NCBI GenBank assembly: GCA_011947345.1
Contig: JAAVTG010000614.1
Location: forward strand, 1-64,000
Reading direction: 5' to 3'
Source of the DNA: Phytophthora quininea
Lineage: Eukaryota > Oomycota > Peronosporomycetes > Peronosporales > Peronosporaceae
DNA length: 64,000 nt
Below are positions 46,613-56,258 of the stretch, in pieces. The position numbers were made by a program, and so were the translations under genes. The notes under the pieces were generated by a model. The model was not told where the DNA came from. It made no database searches and was given only the letters and a program-made list of their open reading frames with translations. Position 1 is the stretch's first letter. Each line of letters starts with the position of its first letter.

Positions 46613-48196
46613 ATGTATCGTATCGAAGATGCTCGCGTGCTGCTGCTGGGCGCGCCAGAAGTCGACCCTGAGGACCCTCAGCCCCTTCCAGGGTATTCTG
46701 TCCCTGCGCTCCCTCCGCCACAGGCCTCACGATCGCTCGTGGTCGACACCAGCAGCTACAACGTGCCCCAAAACGAAAATGCCGCTCCAGACGTCATTCT
46801 GCACGCTGACAAGTGCGTGTTCGAGGTGCACCTGAAGGTGCTGGAGCACCGCTGTCCGTGTCTGTTCCAGAAGTTGACGAAGCTACAGTGCCAGAGCAGG
46901 AAGCGACTATGCGAGCTGCAGGCGGCGGCGCTGCACGAGAGCGAGCAGTTCACGCTGCGGGTCTTGGACCGAGACGAGGTTATGCGCATTTCTTACCGTA
47001 CGTATAAGCCACAGCCCGAAGACTGCGTGTGCCCGGTCACTCAAGCGAAGGAGAGGGCCAAGCTCGACTACGTCAAGTGCGTCGGTCACCGCATCAGAGC
47101 TAGCAGTCCCAGTCCTGCTATTGTGAAGAGGAGGAAGACACTGCGACAGAACCTAGGGGTCGGGAAGCAACCTCCTAATGAGTTCCGCAGAGCTCCGTGC
47201 GCCAGGAACTTATTCAAAGACGAAGAAGTCTTGAGGGAAGAGCGCTATCCAAGCCTGCTCCACGTAGAAATCGTCGGCGCCGAGCTGGAGGTCGTGGTGG
47301 CGATTGTAGAATTCATTTACAGGCAAAGAGTGAGGATGATGGAGGACAAGAAGGCGCTGCAGGTCATCCGATTGGCCAAATGGCTGAACTTACGCAGAAA
47401 CACGCTACTGTACTATTGCCTGACCATTGCCGCGCGCTACGTGACCACCAAGACGTGGGCCGAGATGATGTTGGATACGTGTGAGCTGAGGGACAGCAAG
47501 ATGCAGCGCGTGGTATGCGACGATCTGATCTGTTTCCTGCAGTCTTTGCAGCCCAAAGAGTACTACGAGGTGCTCACCGATATCGATCCGGTGCCATTGT
47601 TCTTACAGATCGACGACTCTAATTTGTTGGCCCGCGTTTTGGTGGGGATGATTAACAACGTTCGGTTGCTCGAGTTCTGGCGGAATGTGCTGAATGGATT
47701 GAACTTTTGTCTGCGTCAAATGTTCCAGACGCCCGAGCCGATGTCCCTTCGTCGGCTTCATAAGCACTTCGCACCGGACTGGGAGCCATACTTGGAGCGT
47801 CCTCCAGTTGTAGTGCACTCGCAGGCTGAGGAAGCTCACTATTACACGATACTGGAATTTGGCAAATTCCAGCTCCAAATACGCATCGACATCATGGAAG
47901 AGTGCCCGATTCTGTGGCGAATCATCCGCTCGTCCTCGCCCAATCTGCTCAAGTACGACCCGGATGAAGTCGACAAAGAAAACGGTCTTGCCGAGGACCC
48001 ACAGTTCTGGCTACGCGGCCAAATGAAAATCAAATATTGGCGTGTCGACAGCAACCAAACCAAAGTGTCGGATGAGGTCATGATTCAGTACCAACATTGC
48101 GAGGACCAGTACAGTCAATGGCAAGGGCTCGTGCCGCCGACGCCAGAGACTTTATCCCCGCTGTTACAGTACCAGCCGTCCCTATTGACGGCTTAG
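46613..48196 (+). CDS. BTB/POZ domain protein with split BTB fold
   Basis: 527 codons from ATG 46613. Upstream in-frame codons lie in an AT-rich leader, so this start is preferred. Residues 59-95 (PDVILHADKCVFEVHLKVLE) look like the first half of a BTB domain and residues 213-265 (HVEIVGAELEVVVAIVEFIY, ALQVIRLAKWLNL) like its second half. A basic, low-similarity insert of about 120 residues lies between. BTB domains mediate dimerisation and often recruit Cullin-3 ligases. A further roughly 260 residues (FCLRQMFQTPEP, EECPILWRIIRSSSP) are unassigned. The gene ends 33 bp before the edge of the inverted duplication. Confidence 0.7.
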   Translation: MYRIEDARVLLLGAPEVDPEDPQPLPGYSVPALPPPQASRSLVVDTSSYNVPQNENAAPDVILHADKCVFEVHLKVLEHRCPCLFQKLTKLQCQSRKRLCELQAAALHESEQFTLRVLDRDEVMRISYRTYKPQPEDCVCPVTQAKERAKLDYVKCVGHRIRASSPSPAIVKRRKTLRQNLGVGKQPPNEFRRAPCARNLFKDEEVLREERYPSLLHVEIVGAELEVVVAIVEFIYRQRVRMMEDKKALQVIRLAKWLNLRRNTLLYYCLTIAARYVTTKTWAEMMLDTCELRDSKMQRVVCDDLICFLQSLQPKEYYEVLTDIDPVPLFLQIDDSNLLARVLVGMINNVRLLEFWRNVLNGLNFCLRQMFQTPEPMSLRRLHKHFAPDWEPYLERPPVVVHSQAEEAHYYTILEFGKFQLQIRIDIMEECPILWRIIRSSSPNLLKYDPDEVDKENGLAEDPQFWLRGQMKIKYWRVDSNQTKVSDEVMIQYQHCEDQYSQWQGLVPPTPETLSPLLQYQPSLLTA

Positions 48197-48323
48197 CGAG
48201 AGCGCAGCTTCGAGGTAAGTTCTTCGTTTGGGGAGTCCTATCTGCAGCATCTATCACTTCTTGTTGCAAACGACACTGTTCTACGCGGCTCCACACAGTG
48301 CATCGTCCGAGTTATCAGACTTG

Positions 48324-48956
48324 ATGGTTGTTTCCGAGATGCAGCGCTTACCCGTGGAAACCCTCGTGTTAGTACTGCGTGGCGAGCGCTTGCGAGTCCC
48401 TGGAGGAGAGCAGACGATGCTTAGATGCCTGAACAAGATGGTTTTTGGCCACAGATTCAGTTGTCTTAAGGGTGTATCGCAGACTCGTGGCTTTAATGGC
48501 CGCTCCAGAGATGTAATTCGATTGTACAAGTGTGTTCGGTGGTGTTTTGTGCCGCTTGACGACATCATTGACACGCTGAAGCGTTCTCCCCGTGAGTTAC
48601 AGTTTTACGGGCTGATCCTCAAAGGGATTCAGGACACTTTTCTACGTTTTTACCGTCGTCGGCCGTTTGGGTGGCGCATGTACCGCCATGCCTACATGAA
48701 GAACGAAACAAATGCCATCGAGTTCATGATTGAAGCGGGTGAGAACGGTTTATCCCCGAGAACTTCCCGCGGGAGCAAGAGATTTCGTCCCAAGAAAGTG
48801 TGGCGAGTTCCGCGAGTTTTTCCAATAGTCAGCTACGTGCGCACAATGTGCCATGACCGATCACGTAGTCATGGGTGGCAGCATCCAAAAGACAACGACG
48901 TGTTTCAATTGTGCCGTCGGCGAAGTCAGCTGAGATGCACGACAGTACTCGTGTAG
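48324..48956 (+). CDS. BACK-domain-like ORF (BTB-associated), left copy
   Basis: 211 codons from the first ATG in frame (48324); the frame is open upstream, so a 5' exon is possible. LPVETLVLVLRGERLRVPGG, then DVIRLYKCVRWCFVPLDDII and LKRSPRE match the pattern of a BACK domain, which usually follows BTB in ubiquitin-ligase adaptors. A basic C-terminus follows. It may be the remains of a BTB-BACK gene or a real short gene. A second, interrupted copy lies on the minus strand at 59640-61250. Function is not established. Confidence 0.45.
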   Translation: MVVSEMQRLPVETLVLVLRGERLRVPGGEQTMLRCLNKMVFGHRFSCLKGVSQTRGFNGRSRDVIRLYKCVRWCFVPLDDIIDTLKRSPRELQFYGLILKGIQDTFLRFYRRRPFGWRMYRHAYMKNETNAIEFMIEAGENGLSPRTSRGSKRFRPKKVWRVPRVFPIVSYVRTMCHDRSRSHGWQHPKDNDVFQLCRRRSQLRCTTVLV

Positions 48957-49363
48957 TAGGTCGAGGATTCCAAGACACACTGAGCGCCAACGTGGGAGCT
49001 GGAACTCCCAAAGCACCAACATATACTATGATAGCTGCTTAGGTCTCTTGCGGGTAAATCCCAAACTGCGGACGAGAGTCTCCTCGAGGCCTCCCGTACC
49101 ACAAACTCTTTCCCCATCATCGCGTCTTACCTGCCCATCTGGGCAGTTCAGGAAGACGACAGGCGAAGCTTGAGCAATTGGGCGCAGCAATGAGCCACAG
49201 CCCACCACAACAATACTATTACTAACAGTACTTCGAGCAAAGCCTACTACTACAGTAGCCAGCTCTTTGTATTAGCCAAACTTAAGTAACGGGAGCTAGG
49301 AAAAAACCTTACGCTTCACGCGCGCTCCGCGCGCGGGCATTCTCCGATTGAACGCCCGGCAAG
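48957..49363. other. Noncoding stretch before the lamin-like gene
   Basis: About 400 bp without a supported gene. The sequence is partly repeated in the right arm (58385-58555 and 59348-59700), where it is split by an insertion. The lamin-like ATG is preceded by an in-frame TGA, so no obvious upstream extension of that gene exists here without splicing. Confidence 0.5.
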
Positions 49364-50551
49364 ATGTATTACAGCGGTCTTAGCTTTGTAGAATACGTTC
49401 GGCGATACAATCACGTGCCGAGTCCTGGCTCGACTGTTACAGCGTGGCCTGAGCCACGCCGTGCGAGCCCCGAGTCCAGCTTGCAATCCCGGGGCGACCA
49501 CGGCGACCACGACGACCATGACGACCATGACGACCATGACGGTGACCACGGCGATGACCACGGCCATATGGCCGCAGTTCTTGCAGCCGTTGCCGTGGTT
49601 CGACGCGAGTACAAGGAAGCCCAGACGCAGCGGGACAAAAATGCTAAAGAGCGACTGGAGACGATGGAGATGGAGCTGCGTAGTCGCTATGGCAAGATAA
49701 CAGCCGATCTACAGAACCAGCTAGACGACGTACGCAATGAGTTGAACAGCACTAAGCAAGAGCTGGACCAAACTGCCAATGACTACGAAGAGAGTCTCAG
49801 CGCGAGGCAGAAGCTGACAGAGAAGGTGGCGCAATTAGAGCGTCAGTATCGTGAGGAGCGCACGAGAGCCACCAAAGAGCGCAAGAGCTACGAGGAAACC
49901 CTGGAGCGCTTCCACTCGTCCAAACAGTCGAAAGAGCAGGAGTTCAACGAGCTCATGGATGTCAAGATTGCTCTTGACGCTGAGATCATGAAGTACCGCG
50001 GCATTCTAGACCGCGAAAAGAGTCGAGTGGCGAAAGCAACGCCCAGCACAAAGGGGCGAAAGAGAAAGAGTGACAGTATGACCAGTAACGGGACTGCGAC
50101 GAAGAGAACGAAGCGTGTGGGTGTAGCTCCAGGACCAGCATCGCTGGACTCGACTTCTCCGGTGCAGATCAAGTCGTTGGATATAGGAAAGGATCGACTA
50201 GTGCTGGAGAACGCGAGCAGCGAGCCAGTATCTATTGGCGGATGGGTAGTGCGCGGCATGAAAGACCAGACCTTCCGGTTCCCGTCAACGTACGTGATGC
50301 GGTCCAAGTCGACTCTGACAGTTCACTCGAGCAAGCGAAACCCGAACGCAAAGAACGAGCGGAAGAAGGGCGAGGACTCGTTCTTGGCAAACACGTTTTC
50401 CTTGAGCTCTAAGGGCGACTTTGTCATCTTGGAGACGGCTGATGGGATGCCCATGAGCATGAAGAGTGAAGGCCTGCCCGAGGAGATGGAAACCAAACTA
50501 ACCGCAGCATCCTCGGACGACGAGGGTACCCAAGAGCAGACCCAAACTTAA
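49364..50551 (+). CDS. Lamin-like protein (intermediate-filament end motif, NLS, lamin-tail domain), left copy
   Basis: 395 codons. Residues about 44-68 are a His/Asp repeat (DHDDHDDHD). Residues about 78-225 are an alpha-helical coiled coil rich in Arg, Glu and Lys. It ends FNELMDVKIALDAEIMKYRG, very close to the conserved helix-termination motif of intermediate filaments. KGRKRKSD is a likely nuclear localisation signal, and KRTKRV follows. A lamin-tail Ig-like domain follows (RLVLENASSEPVSIGGWVVR, FRFPSTYVMRSKSTLTVHSS, GDFVILETADG). Oomycete lamins are known; the product should sit at the nuclear envelope. The rod is far shorter than a full lamin and the N-terminus is unusual, so the gene is probably 5'-truncated. 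No CaaX box is seen. Confidence 0.82.
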   Translation: MYYSGLSFVEYVRRYNHVPSPGSTVTAWPEPRRASPESSLQSRGDHGDHDDHDDHDDHDGDHGDDHGHMAAVLAAVAVVRREYKEAQTQRDKNAKERLETMEMELRSRYGKITADLQNQLDDVRNELNSTKQELDQTANDYEESLSARQKLTEKVAQLERQYREERTRATKERKSYEETLERFHSSKQSKEQEFNELMDVKIALDAEIMKYRGILDREKSRVAKATPSTKGRKRKSDSMTSNGTATKRTKRVGVAPGPASLDSTSPVQIKSLDIGKDRLVLENASSEPVSIGGWVVRGMKDQTFRFPSTYVMRSKSTLTVHSSKRNPNAKNERKKGEDSFLANTFSLSSKGDFVILETADGMPMSMKSEGLPEEMETKLTAASSDDEGTQEQTQT

Positions 50552-51043
50552 CCGTCTCTAAGACGCCTTGAGCTTCAGCGACGATGGCCGTCCCGTTGGC
50601 CACAGCAGCCAATTTCATGTTCGAGTGTAGCGCGCGAGTCGTGAGGAACGGGCCGACGGAGTTGACCTCGAAGTGGCGCATGAAGGAGTCCTTGGTGATG
50701 GTGGCGTACTCGCCCGGACCCATAATGCCGGCGTTGTTGATGAGCAGGTCGATCGGGACGCCGTCCAGCTCCTTGGCATGCGAGTGATGGAGTCCTCGTC
50801 GCTCGTGTCCAGCTACACGATCTTGAACGGAGTCAACGCCTTCAACTACAAGACAAATGGTCGGTGAGTGGAGTGGAGTTATCTAGCAGGACAATGCACG
50901 AGAAGACGCACTTTGTCGGCCTTGTCGACGTCGCGGGCCGTGCCGATGACCTTCCATCCGGCCTTGACGTAGTGCTCGACGAAGGTGAGACCGAGGCCGC
51001 GGTTGGCGCCCGTGACGAGAACAGTCTTGTTGGTACTGGGCAT
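50552..51043 (-). pseudogene. Truncated SDR pseudogene (type a), left copy
   Basis: Starts at ATG 51043 with TKTVLVTGANRGLGL (TGxxxGxG cofactor motif) and has a 66-bp intron (50846-50911). Exon 2 has an in-frame TAG soon after its start, and a frame change before the IDLLINNAGIMGPGE stretch. The sequence stops after the VANGTAI region, where it meets the 3' end of the lamin-like gene. The catalytic region is missing. The copy in the right arm has the same lesions, so inactivation predates the duplication. Confidence 0.8.
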
Positions 51044-51431
51044 CGTTGTTGGAGGCGTGTTGGCGTGTGAGACTTGCAGGAAATTGCAGAATGTGAGCTT
51101 CGGGGGCTCGACAAGCAGCTTACAGACGAATGCAGGTCATGCGTAAGCCGCGAAGAGCCACATCCAGGTGGTTTACGCACGGATCAGTCGGACCAATCAT
51201 GGTGGGAGATGGCACTCATCTTGATCTTCAGTCTCCAGGTCTTGAAGTTTTGCCCTGCTAGGAGCGCTATTGCAGAGTGCAGGTGGTCTCACTTGATCAG
51301 ACTCTCGAGACACTGCTGCTTGCCTGACCTGATTGCGTAATAATAGCTCGACAGACTTCACATTCCTGAGGATGACTCACTTATTCCCCAATTTGCTCTC
51401 CAGTCGAACAAGCTTCCTCTCCTCACCTCGC
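51044..51431. promoter_or_regulatory. Divergent intergenic region between two SDR genes
   Basis: 388 bp between the start of the minus-strand SDR-a copy and the plus-strand SDR-b. It probably holds both promoters. No convincing core element was recognised. The same region occurs in reverse complement at 56259-56647. Confidence 0.4.
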
Positions 51432-52188
51432 CATGACGGCCAAGACGGTTCTTATTACGGGCAGTACGCGCGGCATCGGCCTCGAGTTGGCCAAGCACTT
51501 CACCAAGGCTGGATGGAACGTCATTGGCGTCGCTCGTGACGCCAGCAAGGCCGAAAGTGTACGATACTTATAACGGACCTGCTGGTTGATGTCTCTGACT
51601 CCACTTGTCCTGTAGCTGAAGGCTTTGTCGCCCTTCAAGATCGTGTCGTTCGACTGCACCGATGAGTCGACGGTTCTCCAGGCGGCCAAGGGGCTCGACG
51701 GTGTCCCGATCGACCTGCTCATCAACAACGCCGGCGTTTTCATGGGCGGCGGACTGCAGGACACGACCAAGGACATGCTGATGCGCCAATTCTAAGTCAA
51801 CACCGTGGGTCCGTTCGTGGTGACGCGCGCTCTGTTGCCCAACTTGAAGCTCGCTGCGCAGAAGAACGGTGCGGACGGGGCTTTGGTAGCCACCGTGTCG
51901 TCCTGGATGGGCAGCATCGGCGGCAACCTCGACGGGGGCAACTACAGCTACGGCACGTCCAAGGCCGCCATGAACTTCGTCAACTCCAGTCTGGCCATCG
52001 ACCTCAAGAAGGACAACGTCGCAGCCATTGTGCTGCACCCGGGATACGTCAAGACGGACCTCACGGGCTGGCTGGGCGATGTGACCACTGAAGAAAGTGT
52101 AAACGGCCTGACGAAGGTCATCGAGAAGGTCACGATGGCCGACACAGGCAAGTTCTTCCACTCCCAAGGCCACGAACTCCAGTGGTAA
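51432..52188 (+). pseudogene. Short-chain dehydrogenase (type b) with in-frame stop
   Basis: Exon 1 51432-51558, 57-bp intron, exon 2 51616-52188. TGSTRGIG cofactor loop, NNAG, and catalytic YGTSK are all present, and the C-terminus (KFFHSQGHELQW) is complete. A TAA at 51793-51795 (after LMRQF, before VNTVGPF) interrupts the frame where related copies have Glu. This looks like a single-base change. Classical SDRs are NAD(P)(H)-dependent oxidoreductases of about 250 residues; the substrate is unknown. Bases up to 51735 are shared with the right arm, the rest is unique. Confidence 0.8.
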
Positions 52189-52395
52189 GCAGAAAGTCAT
52201 CCAACTCGACGCAGTTTTAAGCCGCGAGTGACCGCACTGCGAGCAAAAATGAGAAATGTACCGTGAAGCTACGAAGTCATTCTGCGACGACGTCGATTAT
52301 GCAGACACATTGATGATGTTGAGCATTGCTATCTCCCAAACAAAATCATTTCCGAAGAAGCTTCATCCCTCACAAGTCGACATACCGACATCTCA

Positions 52396-53351
52396 ATGGC
52401 GAGCAAGACTGTGTTGATCACGGGTAGCAACCGCGGCCTGGGCCTTTCGTTCGCGAAATACTACACCAAGGCTGGATGGAACGTCATCGCGACGGCCCGC
52501 GACAGCAGCAACATCGATGATGTACGTGCTTTTCCTCAATCACTCAAGTCTTTGGGAAGTAATTCTTGTTTGCTGTTCAGCTGAAGGCACTAAGTCCGTT
52601 CAAGGTCGTCGCGATGGATGTCCGAGACGAGTCGACCATCCTTCAAATGGCTCAAGAACTGAGTGGAATCCCCATCGACGTGGTGATCAACAACTCGGGG
52701 ATTTCCACCGGCAGCGGTGATATGTCCACGACCACGAAAGACTCGCTCATGAAGGAGTTTGAAGTGCATGCGGTGGGGCCGCTCCTGGTCACTCGTTCAC
52801 TGCTACCAAACCTGAAGTTGGCTGCCAAGAAGAACGGCAAACACGGAGCTCGAGTAGCGCATTTGTCGTCGGTCTGGGCGAGTGTCGAGACTGGAAGCGG
52901 ACCGTACGCCTACGCGGCTTCGAAAGCGGCACTGCACATATTCAACCACCGCATGGCAGACGAAATGAAGCGCCATCACATCGCAACGATTCTGCTCGAC
53001 CCTGGCTACGTGGCCACCAACTTGCCTCGCAGTAGCTACGAGACTGAGGCAGACCGTGTCGTCGAGTCGATGGTGGGGATCATCGACAAGTCAAAGCTGA
53101 AGGACAGCGGCAGATTTTATCACTTTCAAGGCTACGAAATCCCGTGGCGAACACTTTTCTCGGGCTATTTCTCTTTAGCTACCAGATTCGAAACTCATCA
53201 ATTTCTCAAACGATTTCTTTCCTTTGGCCGTGTTAACAACTTCGATTGCCTTTCCTGCGTGCCCATCGAGATGGCTGGGGGTTCTTTGGCGCCACTGAAC
53301 AGAGCTGCGAGGAGCCCGGAACTATTGGATATCGGCCACAAGTATGCGTGA
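52396..53351 (+). CDS. Short-chain dehydrogenase (type c) with C-terminal extension
   Basis: Exon 1 52396-52521 (MASKTVLITGSNRGLGLSF), 59-bp intron, exon 2 52581-53351. Cofactor TGSNRGLG, a slightly changed NNSG, and catalytic YAASK are present, so the enzyme core is intact. Sister genes stop right after the ...PW end; here the codon after EIPW is CGA, and the frame runs on for about 60 further residues to HKYA. A TGA-to-CGA change would explain this stop loss. It is the only SDR of the four or five copies here with an uninterrupted frame and catalytic Tyr. NAD(P)H oxidoreductase; substrate unknown. Confidence 0.82.
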
Positions 53352-53492
53352 GATGATTCCAGCACGTCAGTCGAGACTTGCAAGATTCCGTCCATTGCAC
53401 TCGGCAGTATTTTGGGGGAAGAGTGCAGTTGGGAAGGGATACATCCAAGCTTTCACTCTTGAAATCTTCGTCTTCAACACCTTCGTAAAGCC

Positions 53493-54437
53493 ATGGACGT
53501 CCTCTCTCTCGTGAACCCGCACGCCCGCAATGAGCGTGGCGAGGTATTCGCCAACGGACAAGTGATGCACGTTCGCACCTTCATCAAGAAGACCCCGCAA
53601 TTCCTCGGTCCAAACCGTCCACCAGGACCCCGCCGTCGACTTCTACGGTCCAAGAACTGCGCCAACGCCAAGAAACTCAAAGCCAACAACAACAAACGAC
53701 GCCTCCAGCAAGAAAAGGAGGCTGATAAGGCTTCGATCCAACTGAAGCGGCAGATTCACGAGTTAGACCAGAAGCTCGCCTTCATGAGTCGACGGACGGT
53801 CCTGGCTCGTCAAAATGCCCAGGGGGCAGCTCTCAACGTCATGCGCACGTACTACGACCTGCTTGGACGAGGTCTCGACGCTGCTCGCCACCCGGTACAA
53901 GCCAAGAAGGCAAGACAGTTTTTGAAGACAGCTTTCGTCAGCAACGTCAAGACCAACGACTTCACCGGTCTGGACAAATTCTTCGACCAGTGGCAGCTCA
54001 TCTCCGAGATCCACACAAGCATCGATTGTAAGGCCGAGAGGATCGACGTCTACCCTTTAGTCGACGGTCTTGTGTGCGGCGAAGACCTACCTGTGAACGT
54101 GGTCAAGACGTTCGGCACCACGACGCTGCAGATCTCTCGGACTTCCATCGAGCGCATATTCCCGCACATTCTAGCGGACGAATCGCTGGTGCAGTCCCTC
54201 ATCGGCAGATCGTACAGCTTCTCCTTCAATCTGTTCGCCTACGTGGACGCTCGCGACGGTCGTGTGTTTCAAATCGAGTCCAAGGTCGACTTGACCCCAG
54301 CACTGCTCGAATTGCTGCAGGACCCGTTCGCGACGATCAAAATGGTCGATGCTGCGGCTATGACAAAGCGCGGCAATCTGCTGCTGATGGACGACATCCT
54401 CGAAGACCAGAACGTCATCGACAACGGCTTCTTGTGA
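53493..54437 (+). CDS. bZIP-like / coiled-coil protein with oomycete-type C-terminal domain
   Basis: 314 codons, single exon, ATG 53493. Residues about 40-100 are strongly basic then helical (RRRLLRSKNCANAKKLKANN, QLKRQIHELDQKLAFMSRR), reminiscent of the basic region and zipper of oomycete bZIP factors but without a clean N-x7-R signature. The remaining 200 residues (AARQFLKTAF-like region, FDQWQLISEIHTSID, FPHILADESLVQSLIGRSY, LLELLQDPF) resemble the alpha/beta domain found after bZIP regions in many Phytophthora proteins. A role as transcription factor is inferred only. It lies in the spacer of the inverted duplication, 140 bp after the SDR. Confidence 0.55.
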   Translation: MDVLSLVNPHARNERGEVFANGQVMHVRTFIKKTPQFLGPNRPPGPRRRLLRSKNCANAKKLKANNNKRRLQQEKEADKASIQLKRQIHELDQKLAFMSRRTVLARQNAQGAALNVMRTYYDLLGRGLDAARHPVQAKKARQFLKTAFVSNVKTNDFTGLDKFFDQWQLISEIHTSIDCKAERIDVYPLVDGLVCGEDLPVNVVKTFGTTTLQISRTSIERIFPHILADESLVQSLIGRSYSFSFNLFAYVDARDGRVFQIESKVDLTPALLELLQDPFATIKMVDAAAMTKRGNLLLMDDILEDQNVIDNGFL

Positions 54438-55454
54438 GGGAGTTCTTCATTAATAGGCTAGACATAGTGCATAATTGACGCTACATTCCACGTTCTCACG
54501 CACTCAGAGAAAGCCATTCTCAAAGACGTTCTTGTCCTCTTGAACCTCATCAATTAAACTCTTGAGTGGCGTGAATGTATGCGATGCTGCCGCATAGCGC
54601 GGCATCGGGAGTTGGTAGCCGACATAACCGCTAATTTCAATTTCAATTTCTTGAGTGGCGTGAACATCGTCGGCATACAAAGTTCGCCGTTCTCACTGAA
54701 CAGCCGAGCAAATTGGACATCTTCTAAGATGAGTAGACCGACTCTCGACGATGGAGAGTCTCCCAAGCTCTGCAGTTGTGTATGGCCGAGCAATGACCCA
54801 CCAAAATGTGATGCGAACAGAGCAGCGAGGAAGAATTAAAATGAGCTTTGCAGTTGGGCTGCTGCTTTTGCGGACCTAAAGAGAGGGTGCGTACTGCAGT
54901 GCCAACGAACACGCCAGGCACTTGTTTACTGTAAGAAGTCCTGTGGGAAACACTTTGTCACCATCAATGATCAAAGAATTGGTCGATACTGCAGCTTCTC
55001 ATGGCCTCATTTCAGCACCGAGGAAACGTACAGCCATACACCGCAATGCGATACAAGTAGATCAAAGATCCTTCGCAGGATGTATTGTCTTGCTCTCGTA
55101 AGTTCTCACTCGCTTGGCTAAGCGCCTAACAGTATGTAACCACGATTTGTCGTCACCCTCAAGCGACACACCATCTTATAGCAGCTCAGTCTGCTGATGG
55201 TTATCTTTGTAATGTCTCCACAAAGCACGAAATTGTCGGTGGGGTTCTATCGAATGTATTGTTTATCAATGCTCGGTAGTTCATGCGTTGCCGAATGCGA
55301 TTGGCCAGCAAGTTGAAGTTCACACGTCGCACATTCTCAAACGGCAAGGAATTCAACAACTGCCCGTGATGTGTGAAGCAATTCATTTTGAAGGGAAAAA
55401 GAGCTTGTATCGCCGTAGAAGAAAGCTATCGTATCTTAGAAGCTACGTTGCCGC
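54438..55454. other. Intergenic region; short Cys-rich open stretch
   Basis: No gene is called. A phrase TTGAGTGGCGTGAA occurs twice about 90 bp apart (54562 and 54652). About 54843-55110 on the plus strand is open and encodes a Cys/Arg-rich stretch with several CxxC-like and CxxxC spacings (CKKSCGKHFVTIND, RYCSFSWPHFS), without ATG at its start; this may be a worn fragment of a zinc-binding protein. The last 350 bp shows nothing. Confidence 0.4.
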
Positions 55455-56258
55455 CTACCAAGGCAGCTTCGTGCCCTGGAAGTCGAAGAATGTCGCTGTG
55501 TCGCCCATCGTCAGTCCCGAGATCACCTTCGTCATGCCGGCGATCGAGTCTGCCGGCTGCACCACACCCTTGCCGAACGTCAGGTCCGTGTTCACGTATC
55601 CCGGCTGCAGCGCCACGGCGATGATGTTGTCGTCGTGCAGCTCCATGGCCAGGTTGGCGTTGATCATGTTGAGTGCGGCCTTGGACGCGCGGCAGCTGTA
55701 CATGCCTCCATTCGGCAGCTTGTGGTTCTCATAGTAGACCTTTTCGAGCGGTCCGAAGCCGCCGTCCAGGTTTACGTGGATAGTGCCAAGGATGGTGGAG
55801 ACGGAGGCGGCGATGGCCGTCCCGTTGGCCACAGCAGCCAATTTCAGGTTCGAGTGCAGCGCGCGAGTCGTGAGGAACGGACCGACGGAGTTGACCTCGA
55901 AGTGGCGCATGAAGGAGTCCTTGGTGATGGTGGCGTACTCGCCCGGACCCATAATGCCGGCGTTGTTGATGAGCAGGTCGATCGGGACACCGTCGAGCCC
56001 CTTGGCCGCCTGGAGAACCGTCGACTCATCGGTGCAGTCGAACGACACGATCTTGAAGGGCGACAAAGCCTTCAGCTACAGGACAAGTGGAGTCAGAGAC
56101 ATCAACCAGCAGGTCCGTTATAAGTATCGTACACTTTCGGCCTTGCTGGCGTCACGAGCGACGCCAATGACGTTCCATCCAGCCTTGGTGAAGTGCTTGG
56201 CCAACTCGAGGCCGATGCCGCGCGTACTGCCCGTAATAAGAACCGTCTTGGCCGTCAT
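55455..56258 (-). CDS. Chimeric short-chain dehydrogenase with altered catalytic Tyr
   Basis: Exon 1 56258-56133, 57-bp intron (56076-56132), exon 2 56075-55455. The first half, to the NNAG motif, is the same sequence as SDR-b (51432-51735). The second half from GIMGPGEYATITKDS onward is the type-a sequence, complete here to ...GTKLPW. The frame is intact. Where related copies have the catalytic Y of YxxSK, this copy reads CRASK, with a Tyr two residues upstream, so activity is doubtful. TGSTRGIG is normal. It was probably formed by gene conversion or recombination at the edge of the inverted duplication. Confidence 0.85.

Larger units (their letters stand above)
48229..51735 (+). repeat. Left arm of a large inverted duplication
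   Basis: Reads in reverse complement at 55956-61345. The arm contains, from outside in, a BACK-like ORF, noncoding sequence, the lamin-like gene, an SDR pseudogene on the minus strand and the first half of another SDR. The inner part (about 49150-51735) is nearly identical to the right arm by eye. The outer part (48229-49150) shows many more substitutions. The inner edge is inside the SDR NNAG motif. The spacer between arms is about 4.2 kb. Confidence 0.85.

Noticed and set aside
49411..49638. Ser/Trp repeat frame antisense to the lamin-like His/Asp tract
   Set aside because: Reverse reading of the GACGACCAT repeat; artefact of the repeat.
50584..50787. Frames antisense to the SDR copies (also 55783-56268, 51568-52200)
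   Set aside because: These are shadow frames of SDR coding sequence, with no independent support.
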